Translations under genes and position numbers: made by a program
Notes under the pieces: model-generated
Database searches by the model: none
Told to the model about the DNA's origin: nothing
Seen by the model: the letters and a program-made list of their open reading frames with translations, nothing else
From: Sphingobacterium alkalisoli
GTDB taxonomy: Bacteria > Bacteroidota > Bacteroidia > Sphingobacteriales > Sphingobacteriaceae
Assembly (NCBI RefSeq): GCF_005049105.1
Contig: NZ_SUKA01000001.1
Span: forward strand, 1,454,169-1,518,168
Length of the DNA stretch: 64,000 nt
Direction of reading: 5' to 3'
Shown here: piece after piece, positions 1 to 8,514 of the stretch
Layout of the letters: each line of letters begins with the position of its first letter
Position numbering within the stretch: position 1 is the stretch's first letter

Positions 1-1758
1 AGTTTCTTGAAGGTCAAATAGTGTGCGTCCACAGCTTGGACAGGATATGTATTCTGTTTTAGATATACGAGAACGTGTCGCTTGCAGTATCCCGAAAGAG
101 AGAGAGCTTAGATTGTCCACAGGTGTAGCAGGAGAGTCGATCCATATGCCCGAGCCTAAACCGTCAATCAAAAGTGCGCCAAGATCGGTAGCTGCATATA
201 CTTGAATTTTCGAAATAGGTTCTTCAGGATTCATCATGTCACCCACGGGGCCGTTGAATTCATCATAGGGATACGATCTCTTGATAATAACCGGGACGTC
301 TAATTCCATTTCCTGGATATTTGCAAAAAATTGGCGCTGATCGGCCATCCCAAGAAGATGATCGGTTTCTAATAAAAAAACGACAGTCTTGTCTATTTGA
401 AAGTCGGCAAACGCCTCAGATGCTAGAAGCGCATTCGATATGTAGACGACATTCAGTACAGCATCTTTTTCCGCTGCATGATTAAACTCGTCTAATCTAT
501 ATATCGGATGAATGTTGCTTCTTGACTTTAAGTTAATCCAGGCTTTATAATCATATAATTGCTTGAGATTGCCAGGCATGGTAAATGACGGAAGTTGATC
601 CCCTAAATAGACAAAGTCCACCGATTGTTCTCCCATGTGATACTTGTCTAACAGAGCATCATATTTATAGCCTACGGCATGGAGAACAAAAGGATCTTTT
701 AAATTTTCTTTCGAAATATTCACAATAATTCGAGGAACCAATGATCCACCAACAAAAGTGTTTACTTCTGAAGATACATATGCTTTGGTTTCATCGGACG
801 AAGAAATATTCAAAATAGGATGGTGTTCATTTTTGCTCAATGCCGTTGCTCTTTTGGAATATCTGTTTACTAGGGCTATGGCTACAGGAGCTTCTTTTTC
901 AGGTTCTTCTGTCAAGGAAACACGTATAGTGTCTCCTAATCCGTCTTCCAATAAAGTTCCGATTCCCACAGCCGATTTAATACGGCCATCCTCTCCATCA
1001 CCCGCTTCTGTCACACCGAGATGGAGTGGGTAATTCATGGTTTCAGCAGTCATTTTTTCTACAAGAAGCCTGTAGGCTTGGACCATTACCTGTGGATTGG
1101 AAGATTTCATGGATACCACGAGGTTGTAATAGTTTAAATCTTCACAGATACGTATAAATTCCAATGCAGATTCCACCATTCCTTCTGGAGTATCTCCATA
1201 TTTGCTCATGATACGGTCAGAGAGAGAACCGTGATTTGTACCTATGCGCATCGCTGTGCCGTATTCTTTGCAGATATTTACTAGTGGAGCAAATTTTTTA
1301 TAGATACGATCCAATTCAGCTTGATATGAAGCCTCGGTATAATCTATCGCGTCAAATTTCTTTTTATCGGCATAGTTCCCTGGATTTATCCTTACTTTTT
1401 CGACGATTCTTGCAGCCACTTCGGCTGCATTAGGTGTAAAATGTATGTCGGCTACCAAAGGTACGTTATAACCTCTGAGACGAAGCTCATGCTTTATATT
1501 GGAAAGGTTTTCAGCTTCTTTAATACTCGGAGCGGTAATACGCACATATTCGCAACCAGCTTCTACCATTTTAATTACCTGTTCTACAGATCCCAGTGTA
1601 TTCATAGTGTCCACTGTGGTCATGCTTTGTATACGGATAGGATTTTCTCCACCCATAGGAATATCGCCGATAGACACTTCTCTAGTTTTATATCTAGAAT
1701 AAGTGTTCTTAGAATTACAATATCCTCCAGGTAATACCAATGTGTTTGTCGTCTCCAT
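1..1758 (-). CDS. ispG: 4-hydroxy-3-methylbut-2-enyl diphosphate synthase, truncated by window edge
   Basis: This enzyme of the MEP isoprenoid pathway makes HMBPP from MEcPP, using a [4Fe-4S] cluster in the cytoplasm. The minus-strand frame starts with ATG at 1758 and stays open for 586 codons to base 1, so the C-terminus lies outside the window. Visible motifs include IPMGGENPIRIQSMTTVDT near the start, VADIHF and RINPGNY in the TIM barrel, and MRIGTNHGSLSDRI. A long middle insertion (roughly residues 270-550) matches the large bacteroidete/plant form rather than the short E. coli form. The last visible residues contain CPSCGRT, the first cluster-binding cysteines. A TAACTTTG box sits eight bases upstream of the ATG, inside the gap after the preceding LiaF-like gene, so ispG probably has its own promoter. 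Confidence 0.96.
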   Translation of the reverse strand, partial: METTNTLVLPGGYCNSKNTYSRYKTREVSIGDIPMGGENPIRIQSMTTVDTMNTLGSVEQVIKMVEAGCEYVRITAPSIKEAENLSNIKHELRLRGYNVPLVADIHFTPNAAEVAARIVEKVRINPGNYADKKKFDAIDYTEASYQAELDRIYKKFAPLVNICKEYGTAMRIGTNHGSLSDRIMSKYGDTPEGMVESALEFIRICEDLNYYNLVVSMKSSNPQVMVQAYRLLVEKMTAETMNYPLHLGVTEAGDGEDGRIKSAVGIGTLLEDGLGDTIRVSLTEEPEKEAPVAIALVNRYSKRATALSKNEHHPILNISSSDETKAYVSSEVNTFVGGSLVPRIIVNISKENLKDPFVLHAVGYKYDALLDKYHMGEQSVDFVYLGDQLPSFTMPGNLKQLYDYKAWINLKSRSNIHPIYRLDEFNHAAEKDAVLNVVYISNALLASEAFADFQIDKTVVFLLETDHLLGMADQRQFFANIQEMELDVPVIIKRSYPYDEFNGPVGDMMNPEEPISKIQVYAATDLGALLIDGLGSGIWIDSPATPVDNLSSLSFGILQATRSRISKTEYISCPSCGRTLFDLQET

Positions 1759-1766
1759 GTCGGAAA

Positions 1767-1774
1767 CAAAGTTA
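1767..1774 (-). promoter_or_regulatory. TAnnTTTG promoter box of ispG
   Basis: TAACTTTG on the minus strand matches the Bacteroidetes -7 consensus TAnnTTTG and ends 8 bases before the ispG ATG. No clear TTTG -33 element is visible. The predicted start of transcription falls at or within a few bases of the start codon. Confidence 0.5.
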
Positions 1775-1786
1775 GCTATTTATAAC

Positions 1787-2704
1787 TTAAAATCTATTTA
1801 TTGATAACGAATTGGCTGCTCCCGTAATTTTAATAATATACTTGTTTTCCTCATTATCAAAATTTGTAGTTTTATGCTTGTTGCCTTCTTTAATGTCGAG
1901 TCCTTTAAATTTCTTGCCTGATAAAAAGCTGTCATTTTCGATCATACAGGCTGCAGATTTTGGTAGTTGGATCTTACAGCTAGATGCTGCAGTATTTATC
2001 TCGATAGTAGTAATACCTACGTTTGGTTGTCCAAATGTTAAATCTATACTTGCCGCACCCGAATTAATCGATAGATACGCCAATTTGTAAGCAGATAAAT
2101 CTCCTTTGAAAGAAGATGCTCCAATATTAAATTCCATATTCCAAATCGGATTTTTGTTCAAGGCGAAGTTGATCGTGTTGCCCGGAGAACTGTCATTTTT
2201 TATTTTATTAATAAGTTCAATCTTTTCTAACGGATTTTCGCCTGTCACCTTTAGCTTAAGCCCCATATTGCCACTAGGACTTGAGGCTTTAATTAGTTCT
2301 TCGGACGGATGACTGTCAAGAAGAAGTGCCGTAGCACCAGCATTGACTTCAAATCCCACCTTTTGGATGTCATCCGTAAAGGGAAGAGATACGACCTGCT
2401 GTAGACCAAGTGTGTCATTGCTATTTTCAATATTAATATTTGCGAAATTGTTGAAGGAAAACTTTTCTGAAGATGTCAGGCCAATAATCATTAGAAATAT
2501 GCATATGGCGACATTGATAATGGAGGTAATAAGTGTTCCAAATTTTCTATTTTGAAGAATTAAGTTTGCACCAATTGCTACTATAATAAGTGGCCAATAT
2601 TTAAAAATAGCATAGAAGTTGAAATTGACGACTCCAAAGTTGTGGAGCAGAATAATAATTCCGAAGAAGATAAACCAAATGCCTGTCGTGATTTTACTGT
2701 TCAT
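1787..2704 (-). CDS. LiaF/LiaI-like membrane protein (DUF5668 type)
   Basis: This 305-residue protein has about four hydrophobic helices in the first ~85 residues (for example IWFIFFGIIILLHNFGVV and YWPLIIVAIGANLIL). A soluble, beta-rich C-terminal part follows. This layout is that of LiaI-LiaF-type transmembrane proteins, some of which sense or modulate cell-envelope stress in Firmicutes. The function in Bacteroidetes is not settled. The final residues (TGAANSLSINRF) end 28 bases before the ispG start. No sigma or sensor-kinase gene is adjacent, so a regulatory role cannot be read from context. Confidence 0.7.
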   Translation of the reverse strand: MNSKITTGIWFIFFGIIILLHNFGVVNFNFYAIFKYWPLIIVAIGANLILQNRKFGTLITSIINVAICIFLMIIGLTSSEKFSFNNFANINIENSNDTLGLQQVVSLPFTDDIQKVGFEVNAGATALLLDSHPSEELIKASSPSGNMGLKLKVTGENPLEKIELINKIKNDSSPGNTINFALNKNPIWNMEFNIGASSFKGDLSAYKLAYLSINSGAASIDLTFGQPNVGITTIEINTAASSCKIQLPKSAACMIENDSFLSGKKFKGLDIKEGNKHKTTNFDNEENKYIIKITGAANSLSINRF

Positions 2705-2715
2705 ATTCGATTTTA

Positions 2716-3016
2716 CTGAAAGTGTTAGTGTTATTGATAATCGCTTATTTTTAAAGGCATCAATGAGCTCGTATCACTCGGTCCAAAGGCCATCAAGAAC
2801 CTCCCCGACAACTTCATTACTGCTGCTGCTAAGGATATCATGAAGGTTTTTAAAGATAACATTTTTTAGTTGTTTTATTGATAACAAAAATAGGGTTATA
2901 CCCATCGTGTTGCTAGCGGAATTAGGTTATTCGATTCCTATTTTCGGTAAAGGGAATGATTTTGTCGGTGAGCGATTAGAAGAGATGCTTATCTTCTTTT
3001 CTGAAAGTGTTAGTGT
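2716..3016 (+). repeat. 16-bp direct repeats 285 bp apart
   Basis: CTGAAAGTGTTAGTGT occurs at 2716-2731 and again at 3001-3016, each preceded by a short T-run. The two copies bracket the coding-like remnants described separately. They may be duplicated ends of a decayed insertion, or a duplicated piece of an older gene. Confidence 0.7.
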
Positions 3017-3020
3017 GTGA
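2741..3020 (+). pseudogene. Degraded coding remnants of unknown family
   Basis: Two consecutive plus-strand stretches read like protein but are broken and lack good starts. The first (2741-2869) contains ELVSLGPKAIKNLPDNF and ends at a TAG. The second (2843-3020, another frame) contains VIPIVLLAELGYSIPIFGKG and ends at a TGA. I do not recognise the family. The pieces lie between the 16-bp direct repeats, and no intact copy is in the window. They could also be chance reading frames, but the residue composition is protein-like. Confidence 0.35.
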
Positions 3021-3086
3021 TGACCTTCAAGAACCCTCATCGCACTTTCATAACCGAGGGTATTACGACTAAGCATCTTTTTTTTC
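2983..3086 (+). ncRNA. Candidate structured RNA / complex hairpin ending in a T-run
   Basis: AGATGCTTA (2983-2991) pairs with TAAGCATCT (3070-3078). Inside it, GAAAGTG (3003-3009) pairs with CACTTTC (3043-3049), and GATGA (3019-3023) pairs with TCATC (3037-3041). The outer stem runs into a run of T residues, as a transcription end would. No convincing promoter was found. It may be a terminator for an unknown transcript, a small RNA, or part of the mlaE leader. Confidence 0.3.
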
Positions 3087-3158
3087 GTCGAGGGAACAAA
3101 TACGCAAAAAAATGGGGTATACTATTAATAAATATGTAATTTAGCATAAAGAAAGTAT

Positions 3159-3893
3159 ATGATTTTTTATCATTTTGGTGAATATTTGCTGCTGCTAAAG
3201 AAGGTTTTCAAAAAACCGGAGAAGTGGAAAATTTATAGGAAAGAGATCTTACATGAGATGAATGAGATCGGAGTAGGCTCTATTGGCTTGATTATCATTA
3301 TATCTACATTTATAGGGGCTGTAATGACTATGCAGATTGCCTTTCAATTAGTCTCTGACCTAATACCAAATTCAATTATCGGACAGATTAACCGTGATTC
3401 CAATATTCTGGAACTTGGTCCGACTATTTCAGCTTTGGTACTCATGGGAAAGGTAGGCTCGTCGATCTCCTCACAAATTGGGTCTATGCGCGTAACCGAA
3501 CAAATTGATGCGTTGGAAATTATGGGTATTAATGCTGCTGGGTACTTAATTCTTCCTAAAGTCGTGGCCGGTGTAATCATGATGCCCGTCGTGGTGGTTA
3601 TTTCTATTTTTTGTGCGTTAGTAGGTGGATTGCTTGGGGGGTCGTTGACAGGCGCAGTCAGTGCTGGTGATTACATCATTGGAATTAGAGAATCTTTTCA
3701 GGGTTTTACAATGGTCGTCGCAATGGTTAAAGCATTTATTTATGGTTTTATTATTACTTCAGTGCCTGCGCATAAAGGGTTTCACGTGCGAGGTGGAGCT
3801 TTGGAGGTAGGTCAAGCAGGTACTAGAGCTGTTGTGGTTGGATGTATTTCGATTTTGGCTAGTGATTATATCATTACTGCTTTACTTTTATAA
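3159..3893 (+). CDS. mlaE: MlaE/YrbE-family ABC transporter permease
   Basis: This 244-residue integral membrane protein has the MlaE family layout: an N-terminal amphipathic part, STFIGAVMTMQIAFQL, the conserved ELGPTISALVLMGKVGSSISSQIGSMRVTEQIDALE region (residues ~83-118), and further hydrophobic helices. MlaE is the permease of the ABC system that moves phospholipids between the inner and outer membranes, together with an MCE-domain protein. The ATPase gene follows after 8 bases, so the two are surely one operon. No MCE (mlaD) gene lies next to them here. The ATG at 3159 follows an AAAGAAAG stretch. Confidence 0.92.
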   Translation: MIFYHFGEYLLLLKKVFKKPEKWKIYRKEILHEMNEIGVGSIGLIIIISTFIGAVMTMQIAFQLVSDLIPNSIIGQINRDSNILELGPTISALVLMGKVGSSISSQIGSMRVTEQIDALEIMGINAAGYLILPKVVAGVIMMPVVVVISIFCALVGGLLGGSLTGAVSAGDYIIGIRESFQGFTMVVAMVKAFIYGFIITSVPAHKGFHVRGGALEVGQAGTRAVVVGCISILASDYIITALLL

Positions 3894-3901
3894 TATACAA
3901 G

Positions 3902-4657
3902 ATGATCGAGATACAAAATATACATAAAGCTTTTGGTGATAATCAAGTGTTGAAAGGAATAGATGCGGTTTATGAACGGGGTAAGGTAAGTATGATTATT
4001 GGTGGGTCAGGATCCGGTAAAAGTACACTTCTTAAATGTATAGTGGGTTTGCATGAACCCGATCAGGGAAAAGTACTTTTTGGTAAGCAGGAGTTTACGA
4101 GAATGGATTTTGAGCAAAAAGTACCCATCAGAAAGGAAATAGGGATGCTTTTCCAAGCATCAGCATTATTTGACTCTATGACTGTAGAACAAAACATTGT
4201 GTTTACACTGGATATGTTTACCGAAATGAGTCTTGCTGAAAAAGTGGACAGAGCAAATTTTTGTTTAGAACGAGTCAATTTAGTCGGTAAAAATAACTTG
4301 TTTCCTGCAGAGTTGTCTGGAGGAATGAAAAAACGTGTAGGTATTGCGCGTGCCATTAGTATGAGCCCAAAATATTTGTTCTGCGATGAACCCAATTCAG
4401 GACTTGATCCTGCAACCTCTATATTAATAGACGAACTAATTCAAGATCTGACCGAAGAATATCAATCGACAACGATAGTGGTGACCCATGATATGAATTC
4501 TGTGATGGGAATAGGTGAATATGTTATGTTTCTCCATCAAGGTCAAAAATTTTGGGAGGGATCAAATAAAGATATGCTCAAATCAGATGTGAAAGAACTT
4601 AATGACTTTGTGTTCGCAAGTCCGTTAATGAAAGCTGCGCGAGAAACGATGAAATAA
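3902..4657 (+). CDS. mlaF: MlaF-like ABC transporter ATP-binding protein
   Basis: This 251-residue ABC ATPase partners the MlaE-type permease encoded just upstream. Walker A is GGSGSGKST (~residues 34-42), the Q-loop region is GMLFQASALFDSMTVEQN, the signature is LSGGMKKRVGIARA, and Walker B is YLFCDEPNSGLDP followed by the switch histidine in VVTHDM. LFQASALFDSMTV is characteristic of the Mla/Ttg2A branch. It powers lipid transport across the envelope. Confidence 0.93.
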   Translation: MIEIQNIHKAFGDNQVLKGIDAVYERGKVSMIIGGSGSGKSTLLKCIVGLHEPDQGKVLFGKQEFTRMDFEQKVPIRKEIGMLFQASALFDSMTVEQNIVFTLDMFTEMSLAEKVDRANFCLERVNLVGKNNLFPAELSGGMKKRVGIARAISMSPKYLFCDEPNSGLDPATSILIDELIQDLTEEYQSTTIVVTHDMNSVMGIGEYVMFLHQGQKFWEGSNKDMLKSDVKELNDFVFASPLMKAARETMK

Positions 4658-4709
4658 ATATTAAATAATCATATCTAACATCTATCTTTACACAAAAAAT
4701 ACGATTACT

Positions 4710-5621
4710 TTGTCTGAAATTACAAATATCCAATTGCTAACTCCACAGCACTGGAAGGATTATGAACTAATCGACTGTGGAGATTTTGAAAAATTAGAAC
4801 GCTTTGGTAAATTAATCTTAATTCGTCCAGAGCCTCAGGCTGTATGGCCAAAAACGTTGGGAGACGTAGAATGGAATAAGCGATACGATATCAAATTCAA
4901 GGGAAGATCGGCTACCAGTGGTGAATGGTTAAAGAAAAATTCGAAAACGGCAGATCGTTGGCATGTTGAGTATAAAAATAAGGAGGTGGCCATCAAATTG
5001 CGCCTCGGATTGACTTCTTTTAAACATGTGGGCGTTTTTCCTGAACAGGCTGTCAATTGGGATTACATATCGGACAGTGTAAGATTATTTGAGACTGCGC
5101 AGCCCAAGGTTTTAAATCTTTTTGCTTATACGGGAGGAGCCTCGTTGGTCGCCAAAGCTGCAGGCGCGGACACGACACATGTCGATTCGATAAAGCAAGT
5201 AGTAACTTGGGCTAACGAGAACCAAGAACTTTCTGGAATAGATAATATACGCTGGGTTGTAGAGGATGCTCTGAAATTTGTAAAACGAGAACTTAAAAGG
5301 GGAAATAAATATAACGGCATCATCTTAGATCCTCCAGCTTATGGTCATGGTCCGAAAGGAGAGAAGTGGAAATTGGAAGACCATATCATGGAAATGATGC
5401 AGGATGTCGTTCAATTGTTGGATCCGGAGGAACATTTCCTTATCTTAAATACTTATTCGCTCGGCTTCTCGTCTGTCATTGTAGAGAATCTGATAAGGAC
5501 CTCTCTTCCTCACGTGGAAAATCTAGAAATAGGGGAGTTATATCTGCAAGCTACAGCAGGACCTAAATTGCCATTGGGAGTATTTGGCAAATTTAGAAAA
5601 ATGAAAAAACGGAGTAAGTAG
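4710..5621 (+). CDS. Class I SAM-dependent methyltransferase, RlmI/RlmK-like
   Basis: This 303-residue protein carries a Rossmann methyltransferase core: VLNLFAYTGGASL (motif I, ~residues 132-144), HVDSIKQVVTWANEN (motif II), and GIILDPPAYGHGPKGEKW (motif IV, DPPAYG). This pattern is typical of RlmI/RlmK-type 23S rRNA methyltransferases, although the specific nucleotide cannot be read from sequence. The start is taken as TTG 4710 because no ATG or GTG occurs early in frame and homologous N-termini begin near LLTPQHWKDYELID. A TATCTTTA box lies at 4683-4690. A bidirectional terminator follows the gene. Confidence 0.85.
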   Translation: MSEITNIQLLTPQHWKDYELIDCGDFEKLERFGKLILIRPEPQAVWPKTLGDVEWNKRYDIKFKGRSATSGEWLKKNSKTADRWHVEYKNKEVAIKLRLGLTSFKHVGVFPEQAVNWDYISDSVRLFETAQPKVLNLFAYTGGASLVAKAAGADTTHVDSIKQVVTWANENQELSGIDNIRWVVEDALKFVKRELKRGNKYNGIILDPPAYGHGPKGEKWKLEDHIMEMMQDVVQLLDPEEHFLILNTYSLGFSSVIVENLIRTSLPHVENLEIGELYLQATAGPKLPLGVFGKFRKMKKRSK

Positions 5622-5633
5622 AACAATATTGTT

Positions 5634-5686
5634 TAAAAAAAAGACAGTCATATCGCCTGAAGTAGGAAATATGACTGTCTTTTTTT
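5634..5686. terminator. Bidirectional rho-independent terminator
   Basis: GACAGTCATAT (5643-5653) pairs perfectly with ATATGACTGTC (5669-5679), flanked by an A-run on the left and a T-run on the right. It separates the convergent methyltransferase gene and the 604-residue minus-strand gene. Confidence 0.9.
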
Positions 5687-5725
5687 GACTGGGATCCTTT
5701 ATTGATAAATATTGTTCCTTCGGCA

Positions 5726-7540
5726 TCAATGAATTCCCTCACTCAGTTCTTTTTTTGAAATAAACTCTATTGATTTCAATTGTTTTTCCGCTTCAGTTAA
5801 TTGCGTTAATAGATCCTGCTTCACATTGTTTGATAGCGCGGAAACCTTATCCTTTAGGTTTTTATAATAATCTATACCTTCATGTAGTTGTTGCTTGAAC
5901 TTGTTGAGATATTTTTCCTTTTTGTCATTAACATCGTTTAAGTTGTTTTCTACATAGGTGCGTATATAATCCACGTAGAGATTTAGCTCATTTATGAATA
6001 ATGACGGACGTTTCACTCCGTCCAATAAATCCCTACGGCCATAAATATGGTCTACCATTTCAATCAGAGAATAGGGGCCTTTGAAATAAGCTGTATTTGG
6101 ACCTGGACAGATCGCCACGGCTTTGCTTTCTTTTGGTCTGAAGATGTCGTACTTTAAATAAGCAGCAGCAGCTAAACCATCACACAAGCAGACCTTTTCT
6201 GTTATTTTTTCGTATTCTTTTTTATAGACTGCTATATCTAGATTTTTTAGTTCAAGTTCCTGTAATTTCTTAAATTGATATTTCCGAGAGGCGGTACAAA
6301 TAGGCTCTTCTGTAAATTCTGTGTTGGATATCAGGTATTTTTTGGTACACGGACTTCCGGGACGATCTTGTGCAATACGTTGTAAGCGTTTTTGTTCTGC
6401 TGTACTTTTTCTAAAGTTGTTGAATGGAACACCAAGTGGCGATGCTCCACTGATGTAAAAATCCTCTTTTTCGGACGTACTAAGTGTATTTAGGGTGTGT
6501 GCATCTACGGTAGTCGCCTCTGGAACCAAAAGAAATGGTGAACCCCAACCGGTACGGTTTAAGCCATAGTAGTCTAAAAGAAAGCGTTGCTCGGCTGCAG
6601 TTCCGATGCCACCCTGCACCGTGTATTTTATCTCGGGTACATAGTCGATTTGAACTCCTTTTTCTGCCAGGGCGTGGCGATAGATTGGAAACAGTTCGTG
6701 AATAAGGTTTTCTCTTTGACTTTTAAACTCCTCTAAAATAGGGCCTAATAGAAAGCCTTCAGTTGCAAATGCATGTCCACCACAATTCAATCCCGATTCG
6801 ATTCGGAATTCTGAAATCCAAACTCCCTTTTTTGCCAAAAATTTAGCTTGAATAAATGCAGATCGATAGTCGCTGACTTTTAGCGTGATTTTCTTTAAAA
6901 ATTTACCTGCGTGATCCGGAAGAAATTGCTTCAATTCTGCTAAATAGCTGTACAGCCTCGGGTTCATTCCGGCGGATAATATAACTGATGACGATAACTT
7001 GCTGTTTGCGAATCCCCTTAAGGCAGCTGATGCATCCGAATATTGATCTTCTAATGCTGCCCCTTTTTTATCGAAATTTATCTTATCTACTTTAGACATG
7101 ATGTTGACATCAATATCCCCGACGATCATTTGCTGTTTTAAAGCGTGGGTTTTATTTTTTCTATCCTTGTCATTTTTTTCTTTTTTGATAGCTTGATAGA
7201 GCATCTTCGTATCACTGTCATCAGGGAGAAGTTTGAAATATTGATTTAATTCATGGTCTTGATCGAGCTCTGCAGAATGTAATCTAACTACCTGTTCGTC
7301 TATTAAATCCTGGATAAGATCTAGGTAGGACGTAATACGGCGTGCACGTGCATCGTGCGATGTCTTGACAATCGCTGCATAGGATTTGCCGTGTAATTCG
7401 GAATAATATTTTCGCATGCGCTCAATTAGTTCATCGTCAACAATTGAAATTACGGAAGAAATACCGAATTTGGCTACTTTGATAGGGCTGTCTATCGAGA
7501 ATGCTAGGCCCAGAACCGGTATATGAAAAGAGTGTCCCAT
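5726..7540 (-). CDS. Large conserved protein of unknown function, possibly FMN-type TIM barrel
   Basis: I do not recognise this 604-residue protein with certainty. The start HIPVLGLAFSIDSPIKVAKF and the later stretch TVQGGIGTAAEQRFLLDYYG resemble the first strand and the phosphate-binding end of NPD/PfaD-like FMN TIM barrels. A cysteine-bearing region follows (SPCTKKYL, EEPICTASRKYQ, EKVCLCDGLAAAAYL, AICPGPNTAYFKGPYSL, ~residues 395-495), possibly binding metal or an Fe-S cluster. The last ~90 residues are charged and helical, likely coiled coil. It lies downstream of purU with an 86-base gap. No signal peptide is seen, so it is probably cytoplasmic. Confidence 0.8.
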   Translation of the reverse strand: MGHSFHIPVLGLAFSIDSPIKVAKFGISSVISIVDDELIERMRKYYSELHGKSYAAIVKTSHDARARRITSYLDLIQDLIDEQVVRLHSAELDQDHELNQYFKLLPDDSDTKMLYQAIKKEKNDKDRKNKTHALKQQMIVGDIDVNIMSKVDKINFDKKGAALEDQYSDASAALRGFANSKLSSSVILSAGMNPRLYSYLAELKQFLPDHAGKFLKKITLKVSDYRSAFIQAKFLAKKGVWISEFRIESGLNCGGHAFATEGFLLGPILEEFKSQRENLIHELFPIYRHALAEKGVQIDYVPEIKYTVQGGIGTAAEQRFLLDYYGLNRTGWGSPFLLVPEATTVDAHTLNTLSTSEKEDFYISGASPLGVPFNNFRKSTAEQKRLQRIAQDRPGSPCTKKYLISNTEFTEEPICTASRKYQFKKLQELELKNLDIAVYKKEYEKITEKVCLCDGLAAAAYLKYDIFRPKESKAVAICPGPNTAYFKGPYSLIEMVDHIYGRRDLLDGVKRPSLFINELNLYVDYIRTYVENNLNDVNDKKEKYLNKFKQQLHEGIDYYKNLKDKVSALSNNVKQDLLTQLTEAEKQLKSIEFISKKELSEGIH

Positions 7541-7626
7541 TAGTTTTTATTATGGGACGCAAATACCTTAAAATTTCGCGATTAAAAAATAATTGCGATA
7601 GCTTATAAAGATGATTGATGTCATTT

Positions 7627-8472
7627 TTAAGATTTGAAAACGATTGTTTTATTCCCATTGAGCATCACCCTATCTTCAGTAAGAAGTTGAATCGCCCGAC
7701 TTAAAACTGCTTTTTCTATCTCTTTTCCTGCCGTTTTCATTCTATGTAGGTCGTAACTGTGATCGATGGTTTTCGTATTCTGGACTATAATTGGACCTTC
7801 ATCCAAATCGTCCGTGACAAAATGTGCTGTAGCCCCAATAATTTTAACACCTCTTTGGTGGGCCTGTTTATAGGGATTGGCGCCTATAAAAGCAGGAAGG
7901 AATGAATGATGGATATTAATGAGTTTACCTTTAAATTGCTTCACGAAACCAGGTGACAATATGCGCATAAACTTAGCAAGTATAATATAATCTATCGGAT
8001 AGGAGGTTAAAACTTCTGCTAGCTGGTTCTCAAATTCCGCCTTGGAGATATTTTCATGGGATAAATAATGATAGGGAATACCAAATTTTTCGGTAAATTC
8101 TTTTAGGATTTCATAATTCCCCACAACTGCTAAGACCTCTGCCTGTAAAGTGTTAAAATAGTGGCGGACTAAAATGTCCGCAAGGCAATGGTGCTCTTTT
8201 GTAACGAGTACAACTATTTTTTTTCGTTGAGCAGGAGAGATTGATATCGTAGCATTTTCGGGTAACTGTAACAGCAGGTCCTGCATCAGCGTTTCCTTAG
8301 AGCTTAAAGCACCAGAGCATACAACACGCACGAAAAATTTATTACTTTCTTCATCTACGTATTCACGCATGGTGATAATATTTAATTCATGTTTGGCGAC
8401 AGCGTTGGAAATACCGGCTACTAATCCGACGGCATCTTTACACTGGATAAGAATTAAAGTTTGGTTCTGCAT
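7627..8472 (-). CDS. purU: Formyltetrahydrofolate deformylase
   Basis: PurU hydrolyses 10-formyl-tetrahydrofolate to formate and tetrahydrofolate, balancing one-carbon pools and feeding formate to purine synthesis. The 281-residue protein has an N-terminal ACT-like domain (QTLILIQCKDAVGLVAGISN) and a C-terminal formyltransferase fold. Visible there are YIILAKFMRILSP, INIHHSFLPAFIGANPY with the catalytic His region, and IIGATAHFVTDDLDEGPII with the catalytic Asp. The length matches the family. It starts 42 bases after the parE stop, so the two may be cotranscribed. Confidence 0.95.
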   Translation of the reverse strand: MQNQTLILIQCKDAVGLVAGISNAVAKHELNIITMREYVDEESNKFFVRVVCSGALSSKETLMQDLLLQLPENATISISPAQRKKIVVLVTKEHHCLADILVRHYFNTLQAEVLAVVGNYEILKEFTEKFGIPYHYLSHENISKAEFENQLAEVLTSYPIDYIILAKFMRILSPGFVKQFKGKLINIHHSFLPAFIGANPYKQAHQRGVKIIGATAHFVTDDLDEGPIIVQNTKTIDHSYDLHRMKTAGKEIEKAVLSRAIQLLTEDRVMLNGNKTIVFKS

Positions 8473-8514
8473 GGTTTTAGGCTTGTCTATTCTCTTTCTA
8501 TCGGTATAGGATTA

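Noticed and set aside
23..1734. Several plus-strand open frames (60-97 codons)
   Set aside because: They lie opposite the clearly coding ispG and have no recognisable motifs.
2920..2945. tRNA T-loop-like sequence (TTCGATTCC)
   Set aside because: No acceptor, D or anticodon stem could be built around it.
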